Part shown: piece by piece, positions 49,594 through 62,310 of the stretch
Position numbering within the stretch: position 1 is the first letter of the stretch
How the letters are laid out: the number at the start of each line of letters is the position of its first letter
NCBI GenBank assembly: GCA_004009845.1
Contig: RMBW01000065.1
Span: 1 to 64,000, forward strand
Source: Davidsoniella eucalypti
Lineage: Eukaryota > Ascomycota > Sordariomycetes > Microascales > Ceratocystidaceae
Length of the DNA: 64,000 nucleotides
Direction of reading: 5' to 3'
Translations under genes and position numbers: made by a program
Notes under the pieces: generated by a model
What the model saw: only the letters and a program-made list of their open reading frames with translations
What the model was told of the DNA's origin: nothing
The model's database searches: none

Positions 49594-50615
49594 TTAGAAG
49601 ACCTTATTCATGGCCTGGTGAGCTAGTTCGACACCCAAGAACGTCGCCGCGTTAGCCGGCACAGCTCTCGCCAACGCCGGGCCAAAGCCCGGGAAGAACG
49701 CCTTATACCCGCCCTTAGCATATAGTTCCTTGACCGCACCACTAATCGTGCTACTTGCCGAACCTTCCGCCGCCGTCTGTAGTCGACTCTTGACCGTATC
49801 GATAGGGAAGACTGGAACCCACATAGCCACACCAGCCGAAGCACCGGCCACCGTGATAGCGCCCAACGACAATTCGCCGGTTGGCTTACCCGAAGCGTCC
49901 TTGGGCGTCAGACGACGCTTGATGATTTCGTATGCGGCAAAGTAAGCGGCCGAGCCAGGTCCGTCGCGCGCTAGCGTAGCTGCGCTACCACGGAACACGC
50001 TGCGGATACCACCGGTGCGATATAGCTGGCGCACGACGTCGGTACCGCCGGAATACTGTGGCTTCTCGCCGGGCGCCAGAGTCTTTTGGCCTTGTACTTG
50101 GAGAATGACTTTGACGCGCTCAAAGGGCGCGGTTATGGCGGTCATGGGAATGGCGGAGAAGAAGCCGGCCGTGGAAATTTGCGTGATTGTGAGGGAGCCG
50201 TCAGGCGCGGAGGGGATAACGGAGCGGACAATGTCTTTGCCTAGATCGTAACCCCAGAAGGAGACAGCGACTATATCAAGCTCAAGGATTCACAGATTAG
50301 CAACCAAGATATCCCTCTACTGTGCCTTCAAAGAGAAAGAGAGAGAAGAAATGTGATTTCAAACTTACACATGGGCGTAACACCAACTAGAGGCGCACTC
50401 ACGCCGGCATACAAGCCGCGGCGCAGACCATCTTTGGCTACGCTCTTCTTGACTACATCCATCGCGCTGGAATAGACGCCCCGGTCAGCCGTCTGTAGAC
50501 GGACCTTGACTAGATCGAACGGATGGCCAACGATCACAGCGCAAACACCACCGAAGCCACCGGCAGCTAGCGAGCGGAACTGCGCAAGCAGAGCGGATTC
50601 TTTTTGTTCAGACAT
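49594..50615 (-). CDS. CRC1: Mitochondrial carnitine/acylcarnitine carrier
   Basis: A mitochondrial inner-membrane carrier (SLC25 family) exchanging acylcarnitine for carnitine, needed to use acetyl and fatty-acyl units in mitochondria (acuH in Aspergillus). Exons 50615-50369 and 50270-49594 (intron GTAAGT...ATATAG, 98 nt, joins ATG-T|TC) give 307 residues, the normal family length. All three repeats carry the carrier signature: HPFDLVKVRLQ, APFERVKVILQ and FPIDTVKSRLQ. The second, with the following QVQGQ, is typical of fungal carnitine carriers. The N-terminus RSLAAGGFGGVCAVIVGHPF also fits that subgroup. No cleavable presequence, as expected. The start lies 19 nt beyond a C12A9 run in the leader. 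Confidence 0.9.
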
Positions 50616-52615
50616 TGCTTCTTCGTTTTTTTTTGGGGGGGGGGGGTATTCGTTGATCTAAATCGGGAAACAAAGGGCAGAGAGATTCTCGAGAATGAAG
50701 GATAAATCAGAGAGAATAAATAGACGGTTGATTGCCGTAGATCGTAGAACTGGCTGTGTTTAGAGTGGGATCGGATCGTCGGCCTTGTCAAAGGCGGGGA
50801 GGGAAGGTCGGCCCAGAAATCGGCAAGCAAAAAAAGTGTCGGCAGTTTTGAAGTTTTCGTGAGCTAGAAAAGGTCAGAGCTAAGTTTGAAGCTTGCCGAT
50901 ATTTCCAAAGTCGATTCTAAGAGGGAACAGAAGACCTAGACTTCTTTGGTAGATGTAAACAGGTTGTTGAAGTCTGCAAGCTATGATGAATGAAAGAGAA
51001 GGGGCTTATTAAACAATTATCTAGTGCTCTTTTGACAATCACGATGAAAACGGAACACCAAGTAAAGCCCTCTCTCCAAATAAAAAGAAAAGGCTCCGAT
51101 TGACCTTTTTTGGCTTGTGATTGATCGGTAGGTTATCAAGCTCTCTTTCCCGAAACAATTAAATGCTCCAATTATTTCCCTCCCTTGTGTTGATTTTCTA
51201 GGATAAAAAAAAGTGAGCGAAAGCCCCGCATTTTAGATGGTTTCAAAGCGCTATTGTATCCTATGATGACATAGTGTAAAGAAATAGGCTTTTCTTTATG
51301 ATGCATACTTTGATTGAGCCGAGGTAATAGTTCACCGAGAAGATATTCCATGTTTATGGTTACACGTTCGCTCACGTGAGTCTGCTGTTTCCTTTTCCCA
51401 TAGAGATATCATAAACCAAAGAAAATGACTAGTTTCCAGATAAAAAGTGCTAGAATTACTATCCTGATACAATTCAATAGATTCCACCTATGATATAAAT
51501 ATGGACATAATTTGAACTCTACCCCACACTATACAATGTGTGTTAGTCGACGTATTGTTGAATTGTTTACTAAAGGTAGATTTCCTTAAATGGCTATTAG
51601 CATCACCATTCCATGACATATCTAATTAGTTATAGTTGTAGTATATAACTATTCGGCATTGTCCCATTTTCCTTTCTTGCATATTGTTGACTTGATACTT
51701 GCATATCATTATCGGTTCCTCAACCAATTTCGAAACTCAACAAATAAAAAAAAGAAGAGTAGCTCACTACAAAATCAACATATGAAAACTGCCCTTTCTC
51801 TGTCACCCCTTCTACAACGAAAAGGCGGTCTTTTTTCCTTCCATATACGTTGAAAACAAAAGACTTCCACCTGATTCATTGTGGCGTCTCTTTTTCATAC
51901 CGTTGTGGCCCTCGAAGTCAAATCTTACAAAACGTCGCTCATCCGCTTTTCATCGAAATTACAGACAAGTCAGCATATTTAACACAAAATCTACTCCCGA
52001 TTTTTCGTCACCTGAAGATGCTTGCAAAACCTCGACGAAGATATCATCATTTATTTGTCTATATCAGACGACCAATATGCAGTGAATTGTCTGCTATGGC
52101 AACTATGGCTAACACTTTTACCCATTTTCCGCTTTAAACCAGCCGACGTCTTTATCTCACATACCGAAATGTGGTGAAATCCAAATCCAAATCCAAAAAA
52201 ACCTGATATCGAAGAGAAAAAGAAAGAGTAAGCCGAGAAGGGTATGATAATATCAAAAAAACGAAGGAAAGAAGAAAAATAAACAAAAACAAAAACAGAA
52301 ACAAAAAGTCAGAGTAAGTAGAGATTATGTTCGCCATCTTGGCGGTCTATGGTCGTGAAAACGAATTCGAAAAAAGAGTATGTATAACGGGGAGAAAAAC
52401 GAACCGATTAAGAAATATGACTAGAAAAAAGAAAAAAGGAAAACAAAACTATGCATGCTATCGAGGTGTTCTGTTTTCCTGTTGATGCCTTCAACACTAC
52501 AAAGTCAAGAGATTTTGGGTCTGCATTTGTTGATACGTTCGTTTTGTTTAGTGTTATGACAAAAACGAAAATGTGAGTAGCATTCGGTTGATCTCCTGAA
52601 CTCTTAGGAGCAATT
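50616..52615. other. 2-kb intergenic region
   Basis: On the left is the carrier's promoter: on the minus strand, CT-rich, with C12 followed by A9 next to the start (50626-50646 on the plus strand). The rest is A/T-rich and has no recognisable gene; frames of 95 codons or fewer look random. The last 300 bp, rich in A runs on the plus strand, is probably the 3' UTR of the histidine-phosphatase gene. Confidence 0.45.
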
Positions 52616-55168
52616 TTATATAGTAGGTGCGCCCCAGAGTCTACTAGTCGTCATACGAGTTTTAAAGTTAGACTCGATTCCCTCTGAGGCAGCTCCATCG
52701 CCAAAGAACGGAGATATCAAAGGCTCGCGGATCGGAGACCCCATCGGCGAATGAATTGGCGACCGTACAGGCGCAGAGCCAAGGCGGTCAAGACAAGATG
52801 TCACTGGAGGGCCAAATGACGGCGGTGAGGTGGGACCAGGTTCAGCAAACGCTGATACGGACACGTTCACAGTTGGCGTTACAACAAGCTTGGCGGCCTT
52901 GCTGTCGGAGGGGAATCCGGAAGACAGCGATAGCAGCGTTGGCGACACCATTGGTGGGCTGACTTTGCCGTTGCCCAGTGTCAAGCCGAGACTCGGGCTG
53001 GTGCGCTGAGAAGTATTCTGCGAGATGGGAGGCGTGAACTTGCGCTTGTTATCGAAATCAGGGAAGAAGTCATCCTCCTCTTCATCATCGTCTATGAGCG
53101 AGCTAGTAGCGCTAGCCCTCAATGCATCGCCAAAGCCCCAAAGACCAGCCTTGGTTGCGGTAGCAGGGGCAGCCTCTGACAAAGTCTTAGCAGAGGAGAT
53201 GCTGGGCACATCAACAGCAGAATTGATAGTAGATAGTGGTGAGCCAACTCTGCCTGAAGAGTTGAGCGTCGAAACACCCTTTGTTAGCAACTTGTTAGTG
53301 GCAAAGGAATTCGAGCCCAGCTGAGTAGGAGGTAGGTTCTTGACCATCCCCGAACTATCCCGCTTCTTCATGAAACTTGTCACACCGCTACCCATGGTGA
53401 TACCAGTCTGATTCACAGGGCTATTCGAAGAGCTAAACTGGTAGTCGGGATCATCAGACTTGTGTGGGCCGAAGATTCCGCCCTCTGGTAGACCAAACGA
53501 TGCAGACACCGAAGAGCTTCTGTTATGAGACCACATTTCGGGCTTCTTCGACGTCTTGATCGACGGCATGATAGCATTCGAGATTGTCGAAATGCGTCCG
53601 CGGTTTACGGCAGGTTTGTTCACGCCAAGGTTCCACGTTGGAATTACACCAGACCGGCCGATGCCAGTGGAACTGGATGCCGTTCTGAGATGCTCCATAC
53701 TAGCAATTAGATTCATGTCGTAATATTGGTGCACGGGAATACTGTTCTTTACAAGGTTGAGAGACGTGTCATCGGACTGATCGGTGTTGGGCAAGAATGG
53801 CGACACATGCTCATACTCATTGCCGGGCTTGCGTACGGCCATAGTCAAAGACGCCATGCTGACATCCATAAGCGCAGGCTGGTGCGTCATTGCGCCAATC
53901 ATAGCATTGCAACCAGCACCGTGCGATACCATGATCACCACATTTTCAATTTCAACACCATCGTCACCATCCTCTGACCATGTATCTTCAATCTTGTCTG
54001 CTTCAGGAGCGCAACGCACATGGCCAATATCAGCAGCATCTTCAGTCGTCGAGTACCAATCAACTAAACCCTGCAAACCCTTGCGGAATCGGTTGTGCAT
54101 AGCAGTCCATTCTTCCGGGAAAGTTCCACCTTCACCCCAATCTATCTGTTTACTGGATGACTCCCACTGGTAGTCAAAAACAAGGCATGAGTCTCGGGCA
54201 TGGGCTACATAGCTGTCAGGTATCTTTCCGCTGGACGAGATGGGGAAATGAGGAACAGGCGCAATATATCCAAGTTCACCCAAGGGTCTTGGTGGTGGAA
54301 GATCTACGCTGACATCATCCTCGTCTGAGCCCTCAAACGGGTCTTCCGGAACAGTAGCTGTAGTTCTTCCGCCCGTCCATAGTTGCGGTGAAAGTATTGG
54401 TGGCGAGATAGGCGGTACCACGGTTTTGTTGAAGTCTTTGGCATACACTTCACGCTTGAGCAACAGAGCTTTGGAACTTTCAATCATGACAGACGTCTTG
54501 GGTGGTGGCGAAATAGTCTCGTAGTATTCCGCAGCAAGCCATTCACCAAGGAACTCGTCAAGGCGTAGAATGGCTTTGTGGAAATGATGGTGATGCGGTG
54601 TGTCATGTTGCTGTAGATCCAAGGTAGGCCGTGATGAACCCGAAGGCTTGAGAATCGGGCTCGGTATTACAACAGGGATGGATGACCCTCTCCGGGTTGA
54701 CGGGATAGTCGGCGGCGCAGTAATAGGCTGTGCAAGTCCGGCGCTGATTCCGACAGCGGTTTGAACACAGCGTAGGAACGGGGAGCAATGGATCGCGACC
54801 TTGAAGCGCCTGCGGCGTTTGGTTGTAGTTTTGTTGGTCGATAGATTTGGGGAGGCCGGGGCGTCGCTTTCGGCTTGAGCCTGTGCGAGAATAGTAGCAA
54901 TTCGAGCACCAACTGCGCGGGCTTGAATCCACCCGCCGTATGAAAGAGGTGTGTCGTATGGAGTTGGGGAAGACTCGGCCCAGGATTTATCGCCAACGTC
55001 GAGACGCATGCCATGTCTATATCAAGGACATTGTTAGTGTTTTTTTATAGTAAATAAAGCTGGCTATATATTTGATATATTATGCCGGACAGGTAGGACA
55101 TTAGAGACGGTCGTTTTGCGGGCTACGACATACCTAACGACAAACATATAAGCGGGAGGCCGTGCCAT
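52616..55168 (-). CDS. Large histidine-phosphatase (phosphoglycerate-mutase family) protein
   Basis: Exons 55168-55134 (35 nt) and 55016-52616 give 811 residues; the junction AG|A completes the catalytic arginine of the RHG motif (YMFVVRHGMRLD, His13). Other superfamily parts are PLSYGGWIQARAVGARI, the SPFLRCVQTA block (second Arg), and VVIMVSHGAGCNAM with the second catalytic His at 377. Residues about 390-811 are low-complexity, Ser/Pro-rich, with an acidic DDDEEEDDFFPDF patch. Substrate unknown: the family includes sugar-phosphate and protein-phosphotyrosine phosphatases. Yeast TFIIIC tau55 (Tfc7) also has such a domain, but the block after RHG differs from what I expect there. The first exon is easily missed; without it the protein would lack its catalytic motif. 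Confidence 0.85.
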
Positions 55169-55886
55169 GTCTGATAATATGTATATGTGGTCCGGTAGAA
55201 TAGAGTTTTGTAGTTGTAGAGAAGTGAAGTTTGTGAGGATAGCTCGTTCCTGTCAATGAGAAGGGGAGCGCAGCGTATTTGAGGGTCGATAATCACAAGC
55301 CAGAAAACGCTGGTACCAGTCGTATTTGCTGGTGCAGTACCTACTGTGCTGTACTTACTAGTTAAGTACTGGGTAGCAGCAAGTCCTTGTTGTTCCAGGG
55401 GCACGCACAAAGCGTCACAAAGAACCAGGCCAAAAGTAAGAAAGGAATAGCAAGGGTACCCAGGCTTGTGCTTATGGTTTTTTCACAAAGAAGGGAGAGA
55501 AAAATGGTTTGGAAGAGTGAAGGTATATAGAAGATCGAGAGAGACGAGGTAGAAGATAACGTCGACAAAAAAGGATGAAGGATGTCTTTTCGATGACAAA
55601 GAAGCCCCCAAACTAAGAGCGAGCAAAAATCACGTCACAGGTCCAAGCATCAGCAAACTTATCAGATTGAGGACGGAGCAAGAGATCCAAGAGGAAACGA
55701 AATTTTACTTTTGGATCTAAAGCCAGAAGCAAAGCCGAGAACGGGCGCCGCCAAGCGAGCGTTCTAGTTGTCGTAGACCAGAGTAGTCAGTAGGCCCAAT
55801 AGAGAAAGTCAGAGAGGGGTCTGATGGCTCTTATTCGGGAAGCTCGGTGCAGTCTTTGTTAGTTAGAATATACTGTAGTGTACTGT

Positions 55887-55917
55887 GGTTGGCTCTAGTG
55901 GTTGGCTCTAGTGGTTG
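55887..55917. repeat. 13-bp tandem repeat, about 2.4 copies
   Basis: GGTTGGCTCTAGT at 55887-55899 and 55900-55912, identical, followed by GGTTG. Same period as the repeat at 1423 but unrelated in sequence. Confidence 0.9.
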
Positions 55918-57725
55918 TCTTTGTTTTTACCCGGCTATGCAGGGCATTGTCTTATAGTCTAAGACAGTGACAGAGGGTTTTTTCTTCTTTTTTCTTAAGT
56001 AATAACGGTAGTTTTTTTAATAATTAGAAGCGGAAGGCGAGGAAGAGGCGAGACAGCGACAAGGGAGCAAAAGCAAAGCAGATATAGCGTTCTAATATCT
56101 AACAGCGAATGGATGATCAACTGGAAAAAATAGACCTTGTTGGGGCACGATAATCTCAGTGTGAGCTGACGTCAAGCTGCTTATCAACAAACCAAAATGT
56201 GGTGAAACCTAGAACTGAGCAATTACTTAGAAAAGCAGTGCACATCAGATAGAATTAGATTTAGAATTGAATGATCAGAGTTTCGTTTCAGCATCGCTCG
56301 TCGATCCGCGATCAAGAGACAAAAGAGGAGAAATCTGGAGTTCTGTTTGATGCTGAATAATTAATTGGAGATGGCGTGCAGAGACCACCACCACCAAGAA
56401 ATCGCAGTCCAGAAAATAACAACCGAGCATGTGATACACTTATCGTTAGCTATCTGTACTTGTAAACTTTATACGGCTAGCATTTCCCGCAAAATAACAA
56501 AGCGAACCCGGACCAGCTCTCTTTGTATTTTTTTAACCTTTGTACTCATAAATGAGAACCTTGTACATAGTTCCAACATGGCGTCAATAATAGAGGGGCA
56601 TCAACCTAGAAGAAAGCTTTGGCTGGCTTCCGGGGCGACGGTTAGGAGCAATTGACGATTGTTCTAGGATCGCCGATGGAGTTTTCCGAGTAAAAGCCAA
56701 TAGTAAAGAGAATATATATAAGGGCCGTGCTGGAAGCTTCAAATCTTCAGTTGAGCTCCAGTGGCGTTGTAGTAGAAGGGATTGCAATGCAACACAGCAC
56801 GTGATATCGGATTCAGTGGATTGCTTTTTTTTCTTGCTCCAAAAGCCAGTATCCTGTCGGCTAATCAAATCATTGAATATCCAATGCGAACTGGTGGCCT
56901 TTGGGTACTTCGGGTCCAGGACGAAAAAATGCTGTGCAGAAGGGCGAGTAGCGAAACGCGAAATGTCTCCTATCTGGATATCAGGCGTATGAAAAAAAAA
57001 AGCGAGAATGCGCCAAGCAAACAACAGGCGCTTGGGATATCCAAATCGCCATGCCTTGCCTTGTTGCTAATGATGATGATAATATTTGAACCTTGACCCG
57101 GCTTTTACTTTGGTTTGGTGCCGCGGGGCATCAAAGGGGAGACGAGATCTCTAGCCTCGCACTCAATGTTCAGATAGAAGATAACCTGTATCTCGGCATT
57201 AACAAGGCTAGGTAGTGCCATTAGGTTGAGGCTAAAGAACCGTTCCAATGCGAGATTGTCGTATTGATGGGGCCGATATTTTCTGGGTTGCTTGCTTACA
57301 TATACAATATGTGCGAATATAGGTTCCTGACAAATTTAGCACTACAAAAGGCTTCAGGGTCAGGAGATAATGTTTGGACCTATGCGGAGAAATCGAACGA
57401 CACAGGCTATTCCCCAATCTACGGGCTCTAATTCTGAATCTAGGGCCGTATCCATTGGGCTACACCCATAGCATGCAGTAATTGCATCACGATTATGGCC
57501 AGATCGTGGCCAGAGCCCCGAATCTAATGGCAACAGCCTATTCTGTTCTGGCTCTTGTGCTCCAACAATAACAGGCAATAGCAGATTTTGCGCATCCTAT
57601 GGTGTGTTTTTTTCTTCACGTACTCTTTTCTCGTATTGTAGCGCTGTCTCTTTTTATTTTATTTTTACTTATTAATCTTCCGCAATTAAGATGCAGCACT
57701 GTCTCTTGTTATGGCATTTATGTTC

Positions 57726-57750
57726 ATGTCAAATTATGTCAAATTATGTC
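57726..57750. repeat. 10-bp tandem repeat, 2.5 copies
   Basis: ATGTCAAATT at 57726-57735 and 57736-57745, then ATGTC. Intergenic, about 340 bp before the GPI8 start. Confidence 0.9.
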
Positions 57751-58090
57751 GTGCATTATTGTAAATGTTCAAAAGTAGCAACTAAGACGACAAACAGTAT
57801 AAGAAATATCCTGGACGAAGTTTGTGCCAAGTCAATAGATCTTGGCTAATGTATGTAACCCTTAATACAATAGGGTTGTTATAAAACCAACTTGTCCTAG
57901 ATTAGTAATTAATGCTACAATTCATTAGTCCACGGTCACGAAGCTGGAATTAGCGACAGCGAAGCTTCAACACCCGAGTCAATACAACCTCAACCCGTTC
58001 ATTTCCACCAATTCAAGCTGTACAACGTTTCTAGATACTGAAATCGCGACCTTTCGACCTACCGATACGGATACCTACTTTGCGCCTGTT

Positions 58091-59408
58091 ATGAAGTTCT
58101 CTCTGCTACAGGGTCTCCTGGCCCTAGCGGCAGTTCAGCCGGCCTTTGGCGCCGAACATACTTCCAACTGGGCCGTGCTAGTTGGCACCTCACGATTCTG
58201 GTTCAACTACCGTCACATGTCCAATGTGCTCTCTATCTATCGCACAGTTAAGAGATTGGGAATCCCTGACTCTCAGATCATCCTTATGCTCCCCGACGAC
58301 ATGGCATGCAACCCGCGCAATGCCTTCCCAGGAAGCGTATACAGCAATTCCGATCGCGCCGTCGATCTGTATGGCGACAACATCGAGGTGGACTATCGCG
58401 GATACGAGGTTACCGTAGAGAACTTCATCCGGCTCTTGACAGACCGTGTTGACCCGGAGATGCCCCGGAGTAAACGCCTACTCACGGATGACCGCAGCAA
58501 TATCCTGGTGTACATGACGGGCCATGGCGGCAATGAGTTTTTGAAGTTTCAGGATGCCGAGGAGATCGGTGCCTTTGATTTAGCAGACGCCTTTGAGCAA
58601 ATGTGGGAAAAGAAAAGGTTCGTAGAGCAATCATTCGTGCGCCTCGTATATGCAGACGCAGACATATAGAACCCAGACTAACAGGACACCAACAAACCTC
58701 GGTAGATACCACGAGATCCTCTTCATGATTGACACGTGTCAAGCCAACACCATGTACAGCAAACTATACTCGCCCAACATCATCGCTACAGGATCTTCCG
58801 AGTTAGACCAGTCGTCATACTCACATCATGCCGACAATGATGTAGGTGTAGCTGTTATCGATCGCTACACCTTCTATAACCTGGAATTCCTAGAGAATCA
58901 AGTGCAAGACATGAGTAGCAAGAAGACAGTTGGCGAACTTTTCGACTCATACGACCCAGATAAAATTCACAGCAACCCTGGAGTCCGTTACGACCTGTTC
59001 AACGGTGGCGCCCCAGAAGCCCGCTCACGCCTCATCACAGACTTCTTCGGCAACGTACAGAATGTCGAGGTACAGGGCGCGCGTAACATCTCTTTTGAGA
59101 TGGAGATGGTCGAGCTTAGTAAGACTATTGCCAACCTTCGCCAACTAGCCGATGAACAGGAGGTCGCTGAGCGTGCAAACGCTACTGTATCTTTAGAGCA
59201 TGAACAGGCTGCCAAGATTTCTGAAGTATTGAAGCAACAGACACAACGGCAACAACAGCAGCAGCAAACCAAAAAGGCAAAGCTCGTCAAACTGACTCCC
59301 GCAACATCACTTGACGATGGAAATTGGTGGCAGAAGAAAATCATCGGCGCTACAGCAGTTGCTGGCTGCGCGGCACTCTGGGGCGTCTCATCTTATCTGG
59401 GTGCTTAA
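58091..59408 (+). CDS. GPI8: GPI transamidase catalytic subunit Gpi8/PIG-K
   Basis: Caspase-like (C13) endopeptidase that cleaves the C-terminal signal and attaches GPI anchors to proteins in the ER lumen. Exons 58091-58617 and 58706-59408 (intron GTTCGT, branch GACTAACA, TAG; AG|A rebuilds Arg) give 409 residues. A signal peptide (1 to about 20, ending AFG-AEH) is followed by NWAVLVGTSRFWFNYRHMSN, the family's first strand. Catalytic His145 lies in VYMTGHGGNEF and Cys187 in MIDTCQA. SPNIIATGSSELDQSSYSHH and the substrate-pocket strand GVAVIDRYTFY follow. A lumenal Q-rich, charged segment (about 340-375) leads to a C-terminal helix (about 387-406). The donor GTTCGT is weaker than usual. It is tandem with the TFIIIC gene, 465 bp apart. 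Confidence 0.95.
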
Positions 59409-59873
59409 TAAATAAATGTAATGTGATCTTGTTGCATACTGTTTTCTAGCGATTTTGGGATTTTGGGGCTAGGTGTTACAGGCACATGGCAACGTAATTG
59501 GCATGTGAAGTTGATGGGTTTTCATTATTCTTAAATTATCATTATATATAACTAGTTAAAGCGGTTCATTGGCTGGCTGATGAGTCAGCAAAAACTGAAT
59601 CAATAGTCAATAGATAACGATGCTGTGTGGCATATTCAAAAAAAACTAATAGTGAAGTGCTCTCTCGGTAATTGCCTTATTGATCTGGGACTTGAATTTG
59701 GTTCCTGAATTGGTGGAACCCGCCAAATTTTTTTATAGAAACTACCAAGTCAAATACATGCAATTGCCGTTGCCGCAAAGCTTCTGTTGCGCAAACCCAT
59801 TATGACTAAGCAGAATAGACAACCGCTTTGAATATCACTTATCTTAACGACACAGACAATCAACCAAAACATA
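59409..59873. promoter_or_regulatory. GPI8-TFIIIC intergenic region
   Basis: Short A/T-rich spacer holding the GPI8 3' flank and the TFIIIC90 promoter. A CA-rich stretch (CAATCAACCAAAACATA) stands directly before the start codon. No other feature seen. Confidence 0.5.
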
Positions 59874-62310
59874 ATGACTGATCAGGTGAGATATAGCATC
59901 CATTTCTACAATCGTAACGACTTCTAACAAGCTTTGTAGATACCTATACTCAAGACGATATCGTTACGAACTCGTCCATTGAATGCCCATGCGCTCGCCT
60001 GGTCTAGCGATGCCGAGCTTGCTGTAGGCGCAGATGAGTCGATACATGTTTTCCTGCCCGAATTCTATGTATCGCCGTCTTCATCCAACACTGGATCACC
60101 ATCCTCTAAAACACCAGTAGCAGTGGCTGCCGCAGTCTCATCGCGCGAGCAATTTTTCTCTACCAAGCTGCGTATTCCTATACCAGCAGCCATCCACCCA
60201 CATATCAACGCCCACATCGCCCCATTCAACTCCATCGCCGTCGACCCTGCTGCTCCTAGAAAGCCGTCCATTGTTGGGGGCGAGGATGATGAAGATGAAG
60301 CCTTCCCCGCTGAGGCGTCTTTTGACGGCCGTGATGAGGCTGGATACGGCATGGGCCCGGTCACAGGGTTTGGCGGATCTTTGAACCAGATTGTCGCGCT
60401 TGGTTGGTCACCCGCAGGCCTCGGTGTTAATGGACGACCGCTTCTTAGTGTGGTGCTCACGTGCGGTTCGGTGTTAATGTATGGTGAAGCGGCAAGCGAA
60501 AATCAAGATGTCGGTGCCATACGGGAACGGTCGTTTGAGCGTTGGAGAATTCTTTGGGGTATTGGAGGTCCATTGCCCGGCGCTGGCTGGAGAGATCGCG
60601 TCAAGGCTTTGGCGTGGGCAAAGGAGATTGGCTGGGGCAGAGCTCTACTAGCGTATGCCACAGATAGTGACGAGATAGTCGTACTGACTGTAGATAGACG
60701 TGGTGATCTACTGAAAGATTGGAAAGTAACAGAAGTTGGAACATTTCATGCTGCTGGGCCTCATGGTAGACCCGATGTAAGTTATTCGTTCACAGTATTA
60801 CTATCTACTTGTACTAACTTAACCTTAGATACACGATCCACACTACTGCCCCTCAGCTACACCGTTTGGCCTACGATTTAGTGTTTGGATACAGACCGCC
60901 CGTGGCCTAACTGCAACACTGGGGTACATGGCGCCACACTACATTGGCTTTCGAAGAATTACGATATCTTCGTGGGAAGCTAGTCAAGATCCCATTGTCA
61001 ATGTAGATGATGTTGACTCGGAAGGCATATGTCTCCATCTTGGCACGGATGCGTTTTTTGAATGGGAAGACAGTATCTTCCATGACGGCAATCAAGAAAT
61101 GCTACGTGGAATCATTGCTACACCACTATATGCAAAGCCTTTCCAGATTGCTACTTCAGGTGATCAAAAGTTGACAATGCCCCAGCATTCTGTTGCTGAT
61201 TGTGGGACTACATATCCTAAAATTGGAGATGAAGAAGTGTCGCAAAATCCTATCACTGGTAAGTCAACCTGAAATGTTTTCGATGTTGGTTACTAATACT
61301 ATGCATACAGGCCTTACAATTCACCCTTCGTCTCAACCTATAGTCCAATACACCCTAGTGTGTCTCTCAGCCACATCCACCACATCATGGCTCCAATCCA
61401 ACACTTCCAATGTCCCTCAATGGGCTACCGAGATCGAACGCCTGGCCTCTCTACGACTTCCACCATCGATGGCTTATAAAGGAGCTCAATCTGACTCTGG
61501 CGGTGATGATGGTTCTGGCGTCGATGGTTCTAACTCAGATTCTGATGAGTCTGATCTTGATATTGATGCTGACGCACAAGTAAACCCTAACCGTGTGCGG
61601 ATATGGGCTCTCGCCGTATCCCCCGGTGGTCGCTGTACTGCTGTGCTCTATTCACGATACATAACACTATTTCCTGACCGCCCGCAGCGCAGCAAAGTCT
61701 CCTTTGGCTGGATCTCACGCAGAAACAAAGCTTCTTCTTCGATGGATATCATGGAATCTACAGAAGATAGCATGTGTATCGACAATGACTTTGATGCTAG
61801 CATGAAAATGCCAGGACTTAGTGCAGAAGGTCGGGCCTGGGAATGGATGTACGGTGATGGTATCCCAGTCCCAGGAGTCTCTCATTCACTTAGACTTGCT
61901 GCACCATCTCGGGAAGATGGCGGTACGCGAGGCTTATTTGCTGATCTTGTTGACCAGCATGAGTGTGTCTTTTGTGATAAGAAACGACTGCGGTGGCAAA
62001 CTGGTGGCTACTATACATGTGAGAGGGGTCACAGTTTTGGTAAGTTCATGATACATCCATTCGTTTTCTTTCTTAGTCTATTGCAGTTCTTGTCTAATAC
62101 TTTCCCTCTTTTCTTCTTCTAGCGGGATGTACGGAAAGTAGCCTGCCAATATTGACCCCGGGCATCTCGAGTGTTTGTGGGTTATGTAAGAGAAGATGCA
62201 TAGTCCATGCTGAAATCGTCCGCCGGTTGAAGCAACACTGTGGGGAGTCTGTCTCGATCCCTGAGCCGAGTCTAGTTTGTGGTGCTTGCGGAGGACGCTT
62301 TTTGCAATAG
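59874..62310 (+). CDS. RNA polymerase III factor TFIIIC, 90-kDa/delta subunit
   Basis: Subunit of TFIIIC, which binds the A and B boxes of tRNA genes and recruits TFIIIB. Five exons: 59874-59885 (only 12 nt, MTDQ), 59940-60776, 60829-61258, 61311-62039 and 62123-62310; introns of 52-83 nt have GT(G/A)AG donors and YAG acceptors, and most show CTAAC/CTAAT branch sites. Total 731 residues. The N-terminal TFIIIC-delta region begins LNAHALAWSSDAELAVGADESIHVF, a WD-propeller-like start. A long acidic insert (SDSDESDLDIDAD) precedes the C-terminal TFIIIC zinc-finger domain (about 640-731) with CVFC, YYTCERGH, CGLCKRRC and CGACGG ligands. Related to human GTF3C4 and fission-yeast Sfc9. An internal start would lose the conserved first strand. 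Confidence 0.9.

Larger units (their letters stand above)
55169..58090. promoter_or_regulatory. 2.9-kb divergent intergenic region
   Basis: Between the phosphatase (-) and GPI8 (+) starts. Bases up to about 56.3 kb are purine-rich on the plus strand, that is CT-rich in the sense of the minus-strand gene, and probably hold its leader and promoter. Near GPI8 (57.95-58.08 kb) a CA-rich leader is seen. Two short tandem repeats lie between. No further gene is recognisable. Confidence 0.45.

Noticed and set aside
52616..62310. Functional link of the histidine-phosphatase gene and the TFIIIC subunit through tau55 (Tfc7)
   Set aside because: Tau55 has a phosphatase-like domain, but the sequence after RHG here is not what I expect of Tfc7, and the GPI8 gene lies between. 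Kept only as an alternative.
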